Source: Pseudarthrobacter naphthalenicus (GTDB lineage Bacteria > Actinomycetota > Actinomycetes > Actinomycetales > Micrococcaceae). Taken from it: DNA of 64,000 nucleotides. A program made the position numbers and the translations under genes. The stretch lies in assembly GCF_029076445.1 (NCBI RefSeq), contig NZ_JARESG010000020.1, positions 1 through 64,000 on the forward strand, in the 5' to 3' direction. Positions 25,539-34,427 of the stretch are shown in pieces (positions within the stretch are counted from its first letter, which is position 1; each line of letters opens with the position of its first letter). The notes under the pieces were generated by a model that searched no databases, had not been told where the DNA came from, and saw only the letters and a program-made list of their open reading frames with translations.

Positions 25539-28500
25539 TCAGCCTGCCGAATCAGGCGCGAACACCACGTCAACGAAGTAGTTCGTGGCGGTGTCCGTCC
25601 GGTTCGGTACTGCCGTTCCTGATCCCAGGCGGTACAACCCGTTGGTGGTGGGCGCGCGGAGGACGCCGCTTGACCAGATCTGGGTAAAGAAGTTGGGGGT
25701 GTACGAGTAGCGCCCAACCGGCGCGTTGTACGAGACAACGTAGCTGGCGCCGACGGTCAGCCGGATGGGGCTGGCCAGCACCGCGGACTGCCACCCGGTG
25801 GCCGTTTCATTGGTGAAAGTCAGGCGGACCAGCCTGGCACCTGCCGGATCCCAGAGCGATCCGGTGTGGATGCCCGTGTTGCTGGGTCCCTTGTAGAAGC
25901 GGAGCGCGGTGACACTACCTGGGGCCGTGGTCCGGAACGCCGTGCCCAGCTCGATGGCACGGGTGTCAGCGGCGGCGGCCACTTGGGGGACCATGGACGA
26001 AAACAGGGTCTGGGCCGCCGGCGCCGCGTTGACTGTTGTGAATTGCCAGGACGTGGGAGCGAGCGAGGTGCCCGTTGTGGACACAACGTTGCTGGCGCTC
26101 GCGGTGATCTGCGTATTCGAAGGTAAGGGCTGTGCGGGGCTGAAAGTTATGGTGCGGGCATCCGCGGACAGCGCCGACGAGCCGGCCACGTTGGCGCCTC
26201 CTGCCGAGAGCACCAGTGCCGAACCCGGTTGCACGGCGGCGGACAGGGTCAGGCTCGGCTGGGCGCTCTGCACCACGCCGGTTGCATTCGGCGCCGGCGA
26301 CTGGGCGGTGACAGTCAAGGGTGCCGGCGGGGGCGGTGTGCTGCCGCCCTGTTCAAACACAAGGTCCACCAGGTAGCTGGCGCTGGAGCCCGACGACGGG
26401 AAGTCGCCGCTGTAGGAGAAGGAACCGGAACCCGAGGCCGTGCGGAGCGGACCGCTGGTGAACCCTGAGGCGAACCCTCCGGGCGACGCCGAATAGATGC
26501 CGCTGGGGGAGCGGTAGGCGGCAACGTATTCCGTGTCGGCCGCGATGGCCACCGGCTGGCTGAAGGTCGCAGTCTGCCAGCCCGCTGAGGTTTCCCCGCT
26601 GAAGGTCACCGTGGCGAGCTGCTGGCCTGTGATGGTGAAGAGCGAGCCGGTGTGTGTGCCGGTATTGCCGGCGGCCTTGTAGAACCGGATGCCGCTAATG
26701 GTGCCGGCAGCCGAACTTGCGAACCGGACTCCCAAAGCCACCGGGATGCCGTCATTTGCCTCCATCAGCGTGGGCGTGACGGTGTCCTGGTAAAGGGTGC
26801 AGGGGCAGGTCCCTTCGGTCCGCGGCGCCGGGACTGTGGTGAAGGTCCAGGAGCCGCCGGAACTGAGCTGTTGGCCTGTTGCGGAGGTGGCTGTCACTGT
26901 GGCTGTGTAGGTGGTGCCGGCAGCCAACGGGGCCGAGGGGGTGAAGGTCATCCTGGACGTTGCGGCGTCGAAGGCCGTCGTCCCCTGGACGGACGCCGTA
27001 CCCGGGCCGGTGAGGGTGGCCTTCACGGTGGATGCCGTGAGGGCTTTGGAGAAGACCGCGGACACTGCGCTGTTCAGCGCCACGCTTGATGAGCCGGGCA
27101 GTGGTGACTGGGCGGTGGCGGTAAAGGGCGGATCCGGGTACTGGACCACCACATCGACGAGGTAGCTGGCCGTTGAACGGGAATTGGGGAAATCACTGGA
27201 GTAGGAGTAGGCGCCCGCGTCCGAAGATGCCCTCAGATTGCCTGCGCTAAGTCCCGGGCCGAACCCGTTGACGGTCGCTGAGTACGTGCCGGTGGTGGTC
27301 TTGTAAGCCATGATGTATTCCGTATTGGCGGTCATGCCAACAGGTTGGTTGAAGTACGCTGTCTGCCAACCGGAGGTGCTTTCGTTGGCGAACGTCACGG
27401 TGGCCAACTGTTGGCCGGAGGCAGTGAACAGCGTGCCCGTGTGCGTACCGGTATTTCCTACGGACTTGTAGAAGCGGACGCCGGTCACGGTGCCGTCGGT
27501 GGTGCTGGAGAACCGAATGCCCAGGGTGAGCGGCACGCCGTCCCTGACTTCCGGGAGCCCCGGAAGCACGGAATCGTCATAGAAGCTGCACGGACACGTC
27601 CCCGGCACAGGGGGTGAGATAACCGTGGTGAAGGACCAGGTTCCGCCCGCCGTCAGGGATCCGCCACTGGAAGCGGTGGCACTGAGCGTAGCCGTGTAGG
27701 TCGTGCCCAGGTCGAGGCCGGACGCAGGCGTGAACGTGACTTTCCGTGCCACAGCGTCGTAAGCCGTGGTCCCCGCGACGTCGGTCCCGGCAGCGGCCGT
27801 GAGTTTCAGCTGGACGCTTGACGCCGTTACCGGCTTGGAGAAGACGGCCCCCACCGTGGTGGATTGCGGAACGCTTGACGAACCGCCCAGAGGCCACTGC
27901 CCTGCGGCCGTCAGCGGCGTGGTGTCTGTGGTGTCAAAGACGGCGTCGACGTAATAGTTTCCGTTGCCGTAGCTGCTCGTCGGGTAGGCGTCCGGGCTGC
28001 CATAGACTCCGGCCGGCGGGCTGGCGAAGCCGCCGGCGACCGTCAGCGGCGGATCGGTGAAGCCGAAGCTGTCCCACTGGCGGTCCTTGGCGGCGTAGTG
28101 GCCACGCGGCGCTGTGTACGACACGGTGTAGGTCTGGCCGGCTCCCACGGCAACTGGCTGGGAAAACAGGACCTTCTGCCAGCCGCTGGCCGTTTCCGCT
28201 GCGAAGGTTGCACTGGCCACACGCTGGCCGGCGGAGTTCCACAGGGAGCCTACGTGCGTTCCGGTGTTGGCGGTGCTCTTGTAGAACCGCACACCGGTGA
28301 TGAAACCATCCACCGTTGGGGTGACCTTCAAGCCGAGCTCGTACGCTCCGCCGTCCCCGGAATCCACCACAGCCGGAACCTGGCTGCCGAAGACCGTGTA
28401 AGGGCCGGTCAGGTTAAGGCTGCGGGTTGCCGCGGCGCCGATGTTGGCGCTGTCGTCCACGGCACGGACTTTCAGCGTGGCGCTGGTCAGGCCCTTCTGG

Positions 28501-30314
28501 ATGTAGGTGTACGTCCAGTTCTGCTTTCCCTGGGCGGGATGCCAGGAAGCTCCGCCGTCGGTGGACACTTCCACGCCTGAAACAATTCCCCCGGTGTCAG
28601 TGGCACTCCCGGAGGCAGTGACACTGCTTCCTTGCGGTATTGAAGCACCTTCGGCGGGGGAGGCTATGGTGACCACCGGGCCAGCGGTATCACTACTGGC
28701 TGTGGCGGGCGCGAGCGCAGGGTCACGTGTTCCCGGCTGGGCGCCCATATCGGCCAGCAGGTTCACTTGGGCCTGCTGCATCCGAGGATCTGCCGGCGCC
28801 CCGGGGCCGTCATGCTCCTGGTCAAGGCCCCACGTCCACTGAACGCTGCCCGCGGAGAAAACCAGGGCCCCGCTGGCCGCACGGTACAGCGTGATGTTGT
28901 GGGTGGTTGTTCCGGCTTTGACCGTGTTTCCGTAGTCCTGAAGGTACTGGTCTACCGGCCCGGTGGTTGTGGACAGCCGGATGAGTCCTGCTGGCCGGAA
29001 CCCGTTGTCCAGGTCCTCGTTGGATTCGTAGCCCACCGTGTGCGGGGCCAGCTGGGCCGATGTCCCGGTCGCGAGAGTGGCGAGTGAGGTGCCGCGCCAA
29101 AGCCGGGCCTTACCTTCCGCGGCGCTGACGGTAACGGGCAAATCTGAGAAATTCGACATGTACAGCGTGCCGGTGAGGCCGTTTTCAGGCAGGCCGCCGC
29201 CGTTGGCCTGTGAGGCATACCGGGGATCGCGCCACGTGCCCGTCCATTCAGTGCTGGGATCGATCTTGCTGTTGGCCCACGTTTCCTTGTAGGAGGTGAT
29301 GGTCCGGTACCCGGCCCCATCCACGGCGGACGGTTCGTACCGTGTGCGCCAGTACATTTCGTTTCCGGAGAGGAACTGGAGATTGACGCCCGCATCACGG
29401 GCCGCCGTCACATTGGCCCGCTGTGCCCCCGACCAATATTCATCGTGCCCCACTGAAAGGAACGTTTTGTGGTTGCGAAGCAGTCCTCCGCTGCGATCGG
29501 TATCCACGCCGCTGATGTAGCTGACGTCATAGCCATTTTTCTCCAGGAAGCGGACCATCGGATATTCGTTGCTGAAGTAGAAATCCCGGCCGTCCGGACC
29601 GCCCCTGGTGTTGACGGGCCGGTTGTAACTGACCTTGTACGCGCGGCCGTTTGCCGCTCCTTCGTAGAAGTTAGAGCCCCCGTAGCTGTTATAGGCCTGC
29701 CACGTCGTGTCTGATGTTTGGAAGACGACATCCGAGTGGCTCGCATCGTTGCGGACAATGAAGGTGATGTGGCTCTGGTCGCCGTTGTCAGGGCGGGTCA
29801 GGAGCGCTATGTAGACACCGGAGACGGCGGCCGAGGGTACCTGCCATGTCGCCGAAACAGCCCAGGTGCCACAGTCATAGAGTTCAGTGCTCACGTCCGT
29901 CCGGCACTGCGGCTGGTTCTGCCGCAGGGCGGACGGGGTAACGTCGGCGATCTTGCGGGCTCCAAGGCCCTGATACCAGCCGGTCCGGTAGATGCCGATG
30001 GTGTAGTTGGCGGCGGTGGTGTCCACTTTGAACCGGATGGGCTGGCCGGCATTGACACTGATTTCGGTGGCAAAGCCCTGAATGTCGGAATCGCCCGCCC
30101 CGGAGATATCCCACTCCGAGGGCGGGCTTCCGGGCTTGGAGTTCTCGCAAGCGATGGCGTTGATCAGGGGAGCGCAGGGGTCGGCCGCTGCCGCGCTGGC
30201 GAGGAAGGACGCCGGCAGGCCAACAGGCAAGAGCGCAGCTACGAGCGCGAGGGTCACTGCCAGGACGGTCTGCCGCAGGGGCTGCAGGGAACGCTCGGCT
30301 GAGGATACGGGCAT
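25539..30314 (-). CDS. Giant secreted protein: dimethylformamidase-like domain plus DUF4082/Ig repeats
   Basis: A 1,591-residue exported protein. A signal peptide spans about residues 1-42 and ends near SAAAADPC. Residues about 60-530 resemble the large-subunit domain of N,N-dimethylformamidase, with YRTGWYQGLGARKI, DVVFQTSDTTWQAYNSYGG and the hallmark VGHDEYWS. After an Ig-like segment come four DUF4082 units starting near residues 640, 906, 1170 and 1438 (core GVRFYKS.GNTGTH.G.L). They are separated by Big_5/Ig-like domains ending W.FTTV. Units 2 and 3 begin GTCPC and are near duplicates about 264 residues apart. ATG 30314 has AGGAG 5 nt upstream. No sortase motif is seen. It may bind or modify surface glycan; enzymatic activity is untested. 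Confidence 0.88.
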   Translation of the reverse strand: MPVSSAERSLQPLRQTVLAVTLALVAALLPVGLPASFLASAAAADPCAPLINAIACENSKPGSPPSEWDISGAGDSDIQGFATEISVNAGQPIRFKVDTTAANYTIGIYRTGWYQGLGARKIADVTPSALRQNQPQCRTDVSTELYDCGTWAVSATWQVPSAAVSGVYIALLTRPDNGDQSHITFIVRNDASHSDVVFQTSDTTWQAYNSYGGSNFYEGAANGRAYKVSYNRPVNTRGGPDGRDFYFSNEYPMVRFLEKNGYDVSYISGVDTDRSGGLLRNHKTFLSVGHDEYWSGAQRANVTAARDAGVNLQFLSGNEMYWRTRYEPSAVDGAGYRTITSYKETWANSKIDPSTEWTGTWRDPRYASQANGGGLPENGLTGTLYMSNFSDLPVTVSAAEGKARLWRGTSLATLATGTSAQLAPHTVGYESNEDLDNGFRPAGLIRLSTTTGPVDQYLQDYGNTVKAGTTTHNITLYRAASGALVFSAGSVQWTWGLDQEHDGPGAPADPRMQQAQVNLLADMGAQPGTRDPALAPATASSDTAGPVVTIASPAEGASIPQGSSVTASGSATDTGGIVSGVEVSTDGGASWHPAQGKQNWTYTYIQKGLTSATLKVRAVDDSANIGAAATRSLNLTGPYTVFGSQVPAVVDSGDGGAYELGLKVTPTVDGFITGVRFYKSTANTGTHVGSLWNSAGQRVASATFAAETASGWQKVLFSQPVAVGAGQTYTVSYTAPRGHYAAKDRQWDSFGFTDPPLTVAGGFASPPAGVYGSPDAYPTSSYGNGNYYVDAVFDTTDTTPLTAAGQWPLGGSSSVPQSTTVGAVFSKPVTASSVQLKLTAAAGTDVAGTTAYDAVARKVTFTPASGLDLGTTYTATLSATASSGGSLTAGGTWSFTTVISPPVPGTCPCSFYDDSVLPGLPEVRDGVPLTLGIRFSSTTDGTVTGVRFYKSVGNTGTHTGTLFTASGQQLATVTFANESTSGWQTAYFNQPVGMTANTEYIMAYKTTTGTYSATVNGFGPGLSAGNLRASSDAGAYSYSSDFPNSRSTASYLVDVVVQYPDPPFTATAQSPLPGSSSVALNSAVSAVFSKALTASTVKATLTGPGTASVQGTTAFDAATSRMTFTPSAPLAAGTTYTATVTATSATGQQLSSGGSWTFTTVPAPRTEGTCPCTLYQDTVTPTLMEANDGIPVALGVRFASSAAGTISGIRFYKAAGNTGTHTGSLFTITGQQLATVTFSGETSAGWQTATFSQPVAIAADTEYVAAYRSPSGIYSASPGGFASGFTSGPLRTASGSGSFSYSGDFPSSGSSASYLVDLVFEQGGSTPPPPAPLTVTAQSPAPNATGVVQSAQPSLTLSAAVQPGSALVLSAGGANVAGSSALSADARTITFSPAQPLPSNTQITASASNVVSTTGTSLAPTSWQFTTVNAAPAAQTLFSSMVPQVAAAADTRAIELGTAFRTTAPGSVTALRFYKGPSNTGIHTGSLWDPAGARLVRLTFTNETATGWQSAVLASPIRLTVGASYVVSYNAPVGRYSYTPNFFTQIWSSGVLRAPTTNGLYRLGSGTAVPNRTDTATNYFVDVVFAPDSAG

Positions 30315-30544
30315 GTGAACTCCTGGAGTGAGTGCGCTGTTGCGTAGCAGGCCCGCAGCGAGTTGCTTCGGGCCGTTGCCGCTCCCCCCAGGGGCAGCCA
30401 AACCAAGACATTCAGTTGTCCGCAGGGCTGATGCTCCTGTGCTGCCTCCCCGCCGTCTGCACCGGTGATGGAATTAGCTTGGCTGGAACCGGTCCGAAGA
30501 CCCGTGAGAGACCACCAAGCTGAGCAGCTCATAGCAACCCTGTT
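30315..30544 (-). ncRNA. Long structured 5' leader of the giant secreted-protein gene (riboswitch candidate)
   Basis: About 230 nt between a predicted transcription start near 30544 and the ATG at 30314. Read on the minus strand, it contains AGCTTGG (30515-30521) pairing with CCAAGCT (30476-30482). Inside is a C(UUCG)G tetraloop hairpin with a GGUC/GACC stem (30491-30502). Next comes AGCTAATTCC, a hairpin, and GGAGGCAGCACAGGA, which resembles the 3' end of ydaO-type c-di-AMP riboswitches as I remember them. GTTGCT near the 5' end can pair with GGCAGC to close the structure. The central conserved part of ydaO is not recognisable, so this may be a degenerate or different RNA. No gene is seen in 30315-30675. 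Confidence 0.4.
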
Positions 30545-30550
30545 GGTGCG

Positions 30551-30579
30551 ATAATAGGCTCCGCTTAAACCCTCAACAA
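30551..30579 (-). promoter_or_regulatory. Promoter for the giant secreted-protein gene
   Basis: On the minus strand -35 TTGTTG (30574-30579) and -10 TATTAT (30551-30556, five of six matches) are separated by 17 bp. It lies 97 bp beyond the oleD stop and would give a leader of about 230 nt. Confidence 0.6.
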
Positions 30580-30675
30580 GGCGACCGGTCAGCCTGCGGC
30601 CAAGTCTGTGGAAACCCGCACAACCCCGCGAAACGGGTAGCGCCACGTGCTTTTATCGCTGCGTCCGGCGTCTCG

Positions 30676-31671
30676 TTACGGACGCACAGTCCGTGCGGTC
30701 GTTGGCGCGCCGTAGTGTGCGGCCAGCTTCGCCAGGCCCTCGTCAAGGGAGACGGCGGGGGTCCAATCGAGGAGCGCACGGGTCTCGCGCTGATCGAACC
30801 AGTGGGCGGTGGAGAGCTGCTCGGCGAGGAACCGTGTCATGGGCGGCTCATCCTCCCTGCCGGAACGGAGCCAGATCTTTTCCACCACGGATCCCGCCGC
30901 ACGGGCAATCCTGCCCGGCACCCGCCACGATGGCGCCGGCACGCCGCCCGCCGCACAGATGCCGGCCAGCAGCTCACCCACCGGGCGGGGTTCGCCGTTG
31001 CTGACCACGAGGGCCCGGCCGTGGACCTGTTCCATGCGGTGCAGCGCGGCAACGATGGCGGAGGCGGCGTTGTCCACGTACGTGGTGTCGATCAGGGCGG
31101 CGCCCGCGTCGAGCAGCGGCAGGCGGCCGCGGGCGGCCCGCTCGAGCACCCGTTCCACCAACTGGGTATCGCCCGGCCCCCAGACAATATGGGGGCGTAC
31201 CGCCGCGACCCGGAATTCCCGTGAGTCCGCTGCCAGCGCCAGCATTTCCGCGGCTGCCTTCGTGCGGGAGTAATCCCCGTGTGCGCGGGCCGGGTCTGCC
31301 GGTTCGGCACCCAGCCCGGCAATGGCGGCCCCTGAGTTGGCCACCGAGGGGGAGGAGACGAACACCAGGTCCCGCACGCCTGCCTCGCGGGCGGCCTCGA
31401 TCAGCCGGCGGGTCCCTTCGACGTTAACCTCGTGGAAGTCAGCGGCACGCCCCGTGAAGGAGACCTTCGCCGCGAGATGGATGACGCCTTCGAACCCGGC
31501 CACCGCACGTCGGACCGCGTCCCCGTCCGTAACGGACCCCAAAAAGTCCGCGGCGCCGTCGACCCCCGCGGCGCGGCGCTGGAACGTCGTGACGGCGTGC
31601 CCCTGCCGCACCAGCAGCCGGGCCACTTCACGTCCCAGCAGCCCGCTTGCGCCGGTGACCAGCACCCTCAT
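30676..31671 (-). CDS. oleD: OleD: NADPH-dependent 2-alkyl-3-ketoacid reductase
   Basis: Reduces the 2-alkyl-3-keto acid made by OleA to the 3-hydroxy acid used by OleC. It has 331 residues and an extended short-chain dehydrogenase fold: VTGASGLLG at residues 5-13 for the cofactor, VIHLAAKVSF, VFVSSPSVANSG, and the catalytic YSRTK near residue 151. The ATG at 31671 overlaps the oleBC stop as ATGA. It is the last gene of the oleA-oleBC-oleD operon. Alone it could be called an NAD-dependent epimerase or 3-beta-HSD-like protein; the context makes OleD the better call. Confidence 0.9.
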   Translation of the reverse strand: MRVLVTGASGLLGREVARLLVRQGHAVTTFQRRAAGVDGAADFLGSVTDGDAVRRAVAGFEGVIHLAAKVSFTGRAADFHEVNVEGTRRLIEAAREAGVRDLVFVSSPSVANSGAAIAGLGAEPADPARAHGDYSRTKAAAEMLALAADSREFRVAAVRPHIVWGPGDTQLVERVLERAARGRLPLLDAGAALIDTTYVDNAASAIVAALHRMEQVHGRALVVSNGEPRPVGELLAGICAAGGVPAPSWRVPGRIARAAGSVVEKIWLRSGREDEPPMTRFLAEQLSTAHWFDQRETRALLDWTPAVSLDEGLAKLAAHYGAPTTARTVRP

Positions 31672-34427
31672 GGCGTGCCCGGGCGGCCGCCGGCCAGCAC
31701 GCGGGAGGCCCACCGCGCCAGGCGGGTCCTGTCGATCTTGGCGTTGTGGCGAATATCGGTTGGCTGGGCGGGGACCGCAAGCACGGCGGAGACACTGACG
31801 CCTGCGAGGCGCGCGGCGTCCCGCACCCGTCCGGCCAGGTGCGGCGCGGCGGGGCCGGCCCGGCGCACAGCAGGCACCGTCTCGACGACCGCCACGACGG
31901 CCTGCGTCCCGGCGGGGCCGACCCCCACAACGGCGGCCAGCCCGACGTCGTCCAGGTGTTCGATGGCCTGCTCGGCACCCACCGGCGTCACCACCGAACC
32001 CGGCGCCGTCACGACGTGCGCGAGGCGGCCTTCCACCCAGAGCCGGCCCGCGGCGTCAAAATGCCCAACATCGCCCGTGCGGTGCCAGCCGGCGGTGCGG
32101 ACGCTCTCCCGCTGGGTCAGCCAGAGCCTGTCGTACGCCTCTTTCACATGCGGCGCACTGACGAGAATCTCGCCGGTCACCCCCGGCGCCTTGACCGGGC
32201 AGTCACCCGGGGCGGTTCCGTCTTCGGCCAAAGGGATCACGGCTACGCGCGCGCCGTGCACGGGCAGGCCAACACACACGCCGTTGCCTGCTCCGGGCAT
32301 GGTCCGTGCGTCCGCGTCCGCCCGGGCCGCACGGATCTGCTCCAGGCTGATGTCCGTGACAGGCAGCGCTTCGGTCATCCCGTACGGGGTGTGCAGCGAA
32401 GCCCGCGGCATAAGCCGCTGCATCTCGGCGAGGAGGGGCTCCGGGACCGGTGCGCCGGCGGAGAGCAGCAACTCCACGCGCTCCAGTGCCTCGTGCCCGG
32501 CGGGGCTCAGGCTCCCCGCGCTGGCGAGGACGTTCCGGAGGGCCGCCGGCGAGGCGAAGACCACGGTGGCGTCAATGGATGCGGCGGCGTCTGCCAGCGC
32601 GCGGGCCGTGAGGGTGCGCGGTGCCGTGACGTCCATGGCAGGGGTCACCGAAACCGCTCCGAGGGCAGGCCCCAGGAGAGCGAACGGTGCGAAGCCCGCC
32701 ACCAGCCGTGCGCCCGGACGGATCCCCAGCGTTGCGGCCAGGGTATCGCGCATCGCGGCGAGCTGCCGGTGGGTGTAGAGAACGCCCTTGGCAGGTCCGG
32801 TGGAACCGGACGTAAAGAGGACGGCGGCCGGTGCGTCGGGAGCCGGAGCCGCGTCCGGAACGGAAGAGTCCGACGTCGGCCCCTTACAGGTGCGGATTCC
32901 TTGACGGGCGAGCGCGGTGAGGGAGGTTTCCACTCCCAGGAGCCGGCGCCGGGCGGCGGGTAACTCCCGCACGCTGATCCGCCGGCCGGGCCACCCGAGT
33001 ACCGAGGCGGCGGTGAGGGCCTTGTCGATTCCGATGAGGAAATCCGGGGTGGCGCCTTTCACGGCGCGGCTCAGTCCGCGGGTGCCAAGGCCGGCGTCGG
33101 CCACGACCACCACCGCGCCGAGCCGCAGGCAGGCGTAGAGCACCACGGTCAGGTCCACGCCGGGCGGAACCATCAGGCTCACCCTTTTCTGCGGCCCCAC
33201 CCCGATGTCCCGCAGCCCCGCCGCAAGGCGGGCTATGTTCTGTTCGAGCTCCAGCCAAGTGAGAGAGCGGGTGACCTGCCCGTCCGCGGCCATTTCCGCG
33301 ACGGCGGTACCCCCGCCGTCGGCTCCTGCTGCCAGTCCGGTGAGCGGCGCCCAGAGGGGCGGAACAGCGGTGCCTGCCTGTTCCGTTGCGGCGTGGTCCG
33401 CCGGCTCAGGAGCGCCGGCCGCGGCGGCCGCGGCGTCCTTCGGCGGAAGAGCGGACGACTCAGCCAGGCCAAGCCCGGCGAGCCATTCGAAGACGGGGGC
33501 GGCGATGTCCCGGTCCTCGGCGACGAGGTGCCCGGCACCTTCGAAACGGTGCACCTGCGCGTGCGGCAGACGGCCGAGCAGGTCCTTCAGGTACCGGTCG
33601 GAGAAGATCGGATCAGCGGGGCCCCAGAGCATCAGCGCGGGAACGCTCAGCCCTCGCAGGCCTTCGGCGACGTCATTGAGTGCCGGGAAGCTGGGATGGG
33701 ACGCGTCCGCCGGGATGTCGGCAACAAAGTTGCCAACGCCCGTGCGGCGGCCGGCGCCGCGGTAAGGGGCCATGAAAGCGCGGCGGACCTCCGCGGCCAG
33801 GGGCGGACGGGCCAGGGCATGCGTGACCCGCAGGAAGGCGTCCGACGTCGTCGTTCCCCAGCGGTGGACGGCAGGGTGCAGGGCGAGCCGCAGCGCCGCC
33901 GGGATGGGGGAGCCGGCGGGCTGGTGGACCGCGGTGTTGGTCAGCACCACCCCGGCGAGCTGTTCCTGGTGTGCCAGCGCCCAGCCCAGGCTGATGACGC
34001 CGCCCCAGTCATGGCCCACCGTGACCACCGGCCCGTCCAGCCCGAGGGCGGCGGTGAGGTCGGCCAGGTCGTTGATGCGGTCTGCCAGGCGCCGGAACGT
34101 TCCGGTTCGCTCCGAAAAGCCCATGTCCAGTTGGTCCACGGCCACCACACGCCACGGCCGCCCGGCGGCGGAACCGGTATCCGAAGTGGCGGCGGAACCG
34201 GCGTCCGAGCCGGCGGCCAGCAGGCTGCGCCAGAGGAAGGACCACGTCGGGTTGCCGTGCACGCACAGCAGCGTGCCGGCAGGAACCAGGCCGCGGCGCG
34301 CGAGCTGCGGACCGTTATCGAGCAGGTGCCAGGTGCGCACCGCGCCGGGTTTATCCGCCGCTGAGGTGGACGGCACGTCAATTTCCCGGGACCATTCGGG
34401 GTCAACGCCGGGCCAGTCTGCGGTCAC
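31668..34427 (-). CDS. oleBC: OleBC fusion: beta-lactone decarboxylase and beta-lactone synthetase
   Basis: A 919-residue fusion. Residues about 1-320 are an alpha/beta hydrolase of the haloalkane-dehalogenase type: LCVHGNPTWSFLWR, nucleophile Asp140 in VGHDWGG, and a late GAGHLVAED His. This is OleB, which decarboxylates the beta-lactone to a cis-olefin. An Ala-rich linker near 320-365 leads into OleC, an AMP-forming ligase-fold enzyme with FTSGSTGPAKGV near residue 540 and YGMTEALP, that closes the beta-lactone. GTG 34427 overlaps the oleA stop as GTGA, and the 3' end overlaps oleD as ATGA. Fused OleBC is known from actinobacteria such as Micrococcus. Confidence 0.93.
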   Translation of the reverse strand: MTADWPGVDPEWSREIDVPSTSAADKPGAVRTWHLLDNGPQLARRGLVPAGTLLCVHGNPTWSFLWRSLLAAGSDAGSAATSDTGSAAGRPWRVVAVDQLDMGFSERTGTFRRLADRINDLADLTAALGLDGPVVTVGHDWGGVISLGWALAHQEQLAGVVLTNTAVHQPAGSPIPAALRLALHPAVHRWGTTTSDAFLRVTHALARPPLAAEVRRAFMAPYRGAGRRTGVGNFVADIPADASHPSFPALNDVAEGLRGLSVPALMLWGPADPIFSDRYLKDLLGRLPHAQVHRFEGAGHLVAEDRDIAAPVFEWLAGLGLAESSALPPKDAAAAAAGAPEPADHAATEQAGTAVPPLWAPLTGLAAGADGGGTAVAEMAADGQVTRSLTWLELEQNIARLAAGLRDIGVGPQKRVSLMVPPGVDLTVVLYACLRLGAVVVVADAGLGTRGLSRAVKGATPDFLIGIDKALTAASVLGWPGRRISVRELPAARRRLLGVETSLTALARQGIRTCKGPTSDSSVPDAAPAPDAPAAVLFTSGSTGPAKGVLYTHRQLAAMRDTLAATLGIRPGARLVAGFAPFALLGPALGAVSVTPAMDVTAPRTLTARALADAAASIDATVVFASPAALRNVLASAGSLSPAGHEALERVELLLSAGAPVPEPLLAEMQRLMPRASLHTPYGMTEALPVTDISLEQIRAARADADARTMPGAGNGVCVGLPVHGARVAVIPLAEDGTAPGDCPVKAPGVTGEILVSAPHVKEAYDRLWLTQRESVRTAGWHRTGDVGHFDAAGRLWVEGRLAHVVTAPGSVVTPVGAEQAIEHLDDVGLAAVVGVGPAGTQAVVAVVETVPAVRRAGPAAPHLAGRVRDAARLAGVSVSAVLAVPAQPTDIRHNAKIDRTRLARWASRVLAGGRPGTP

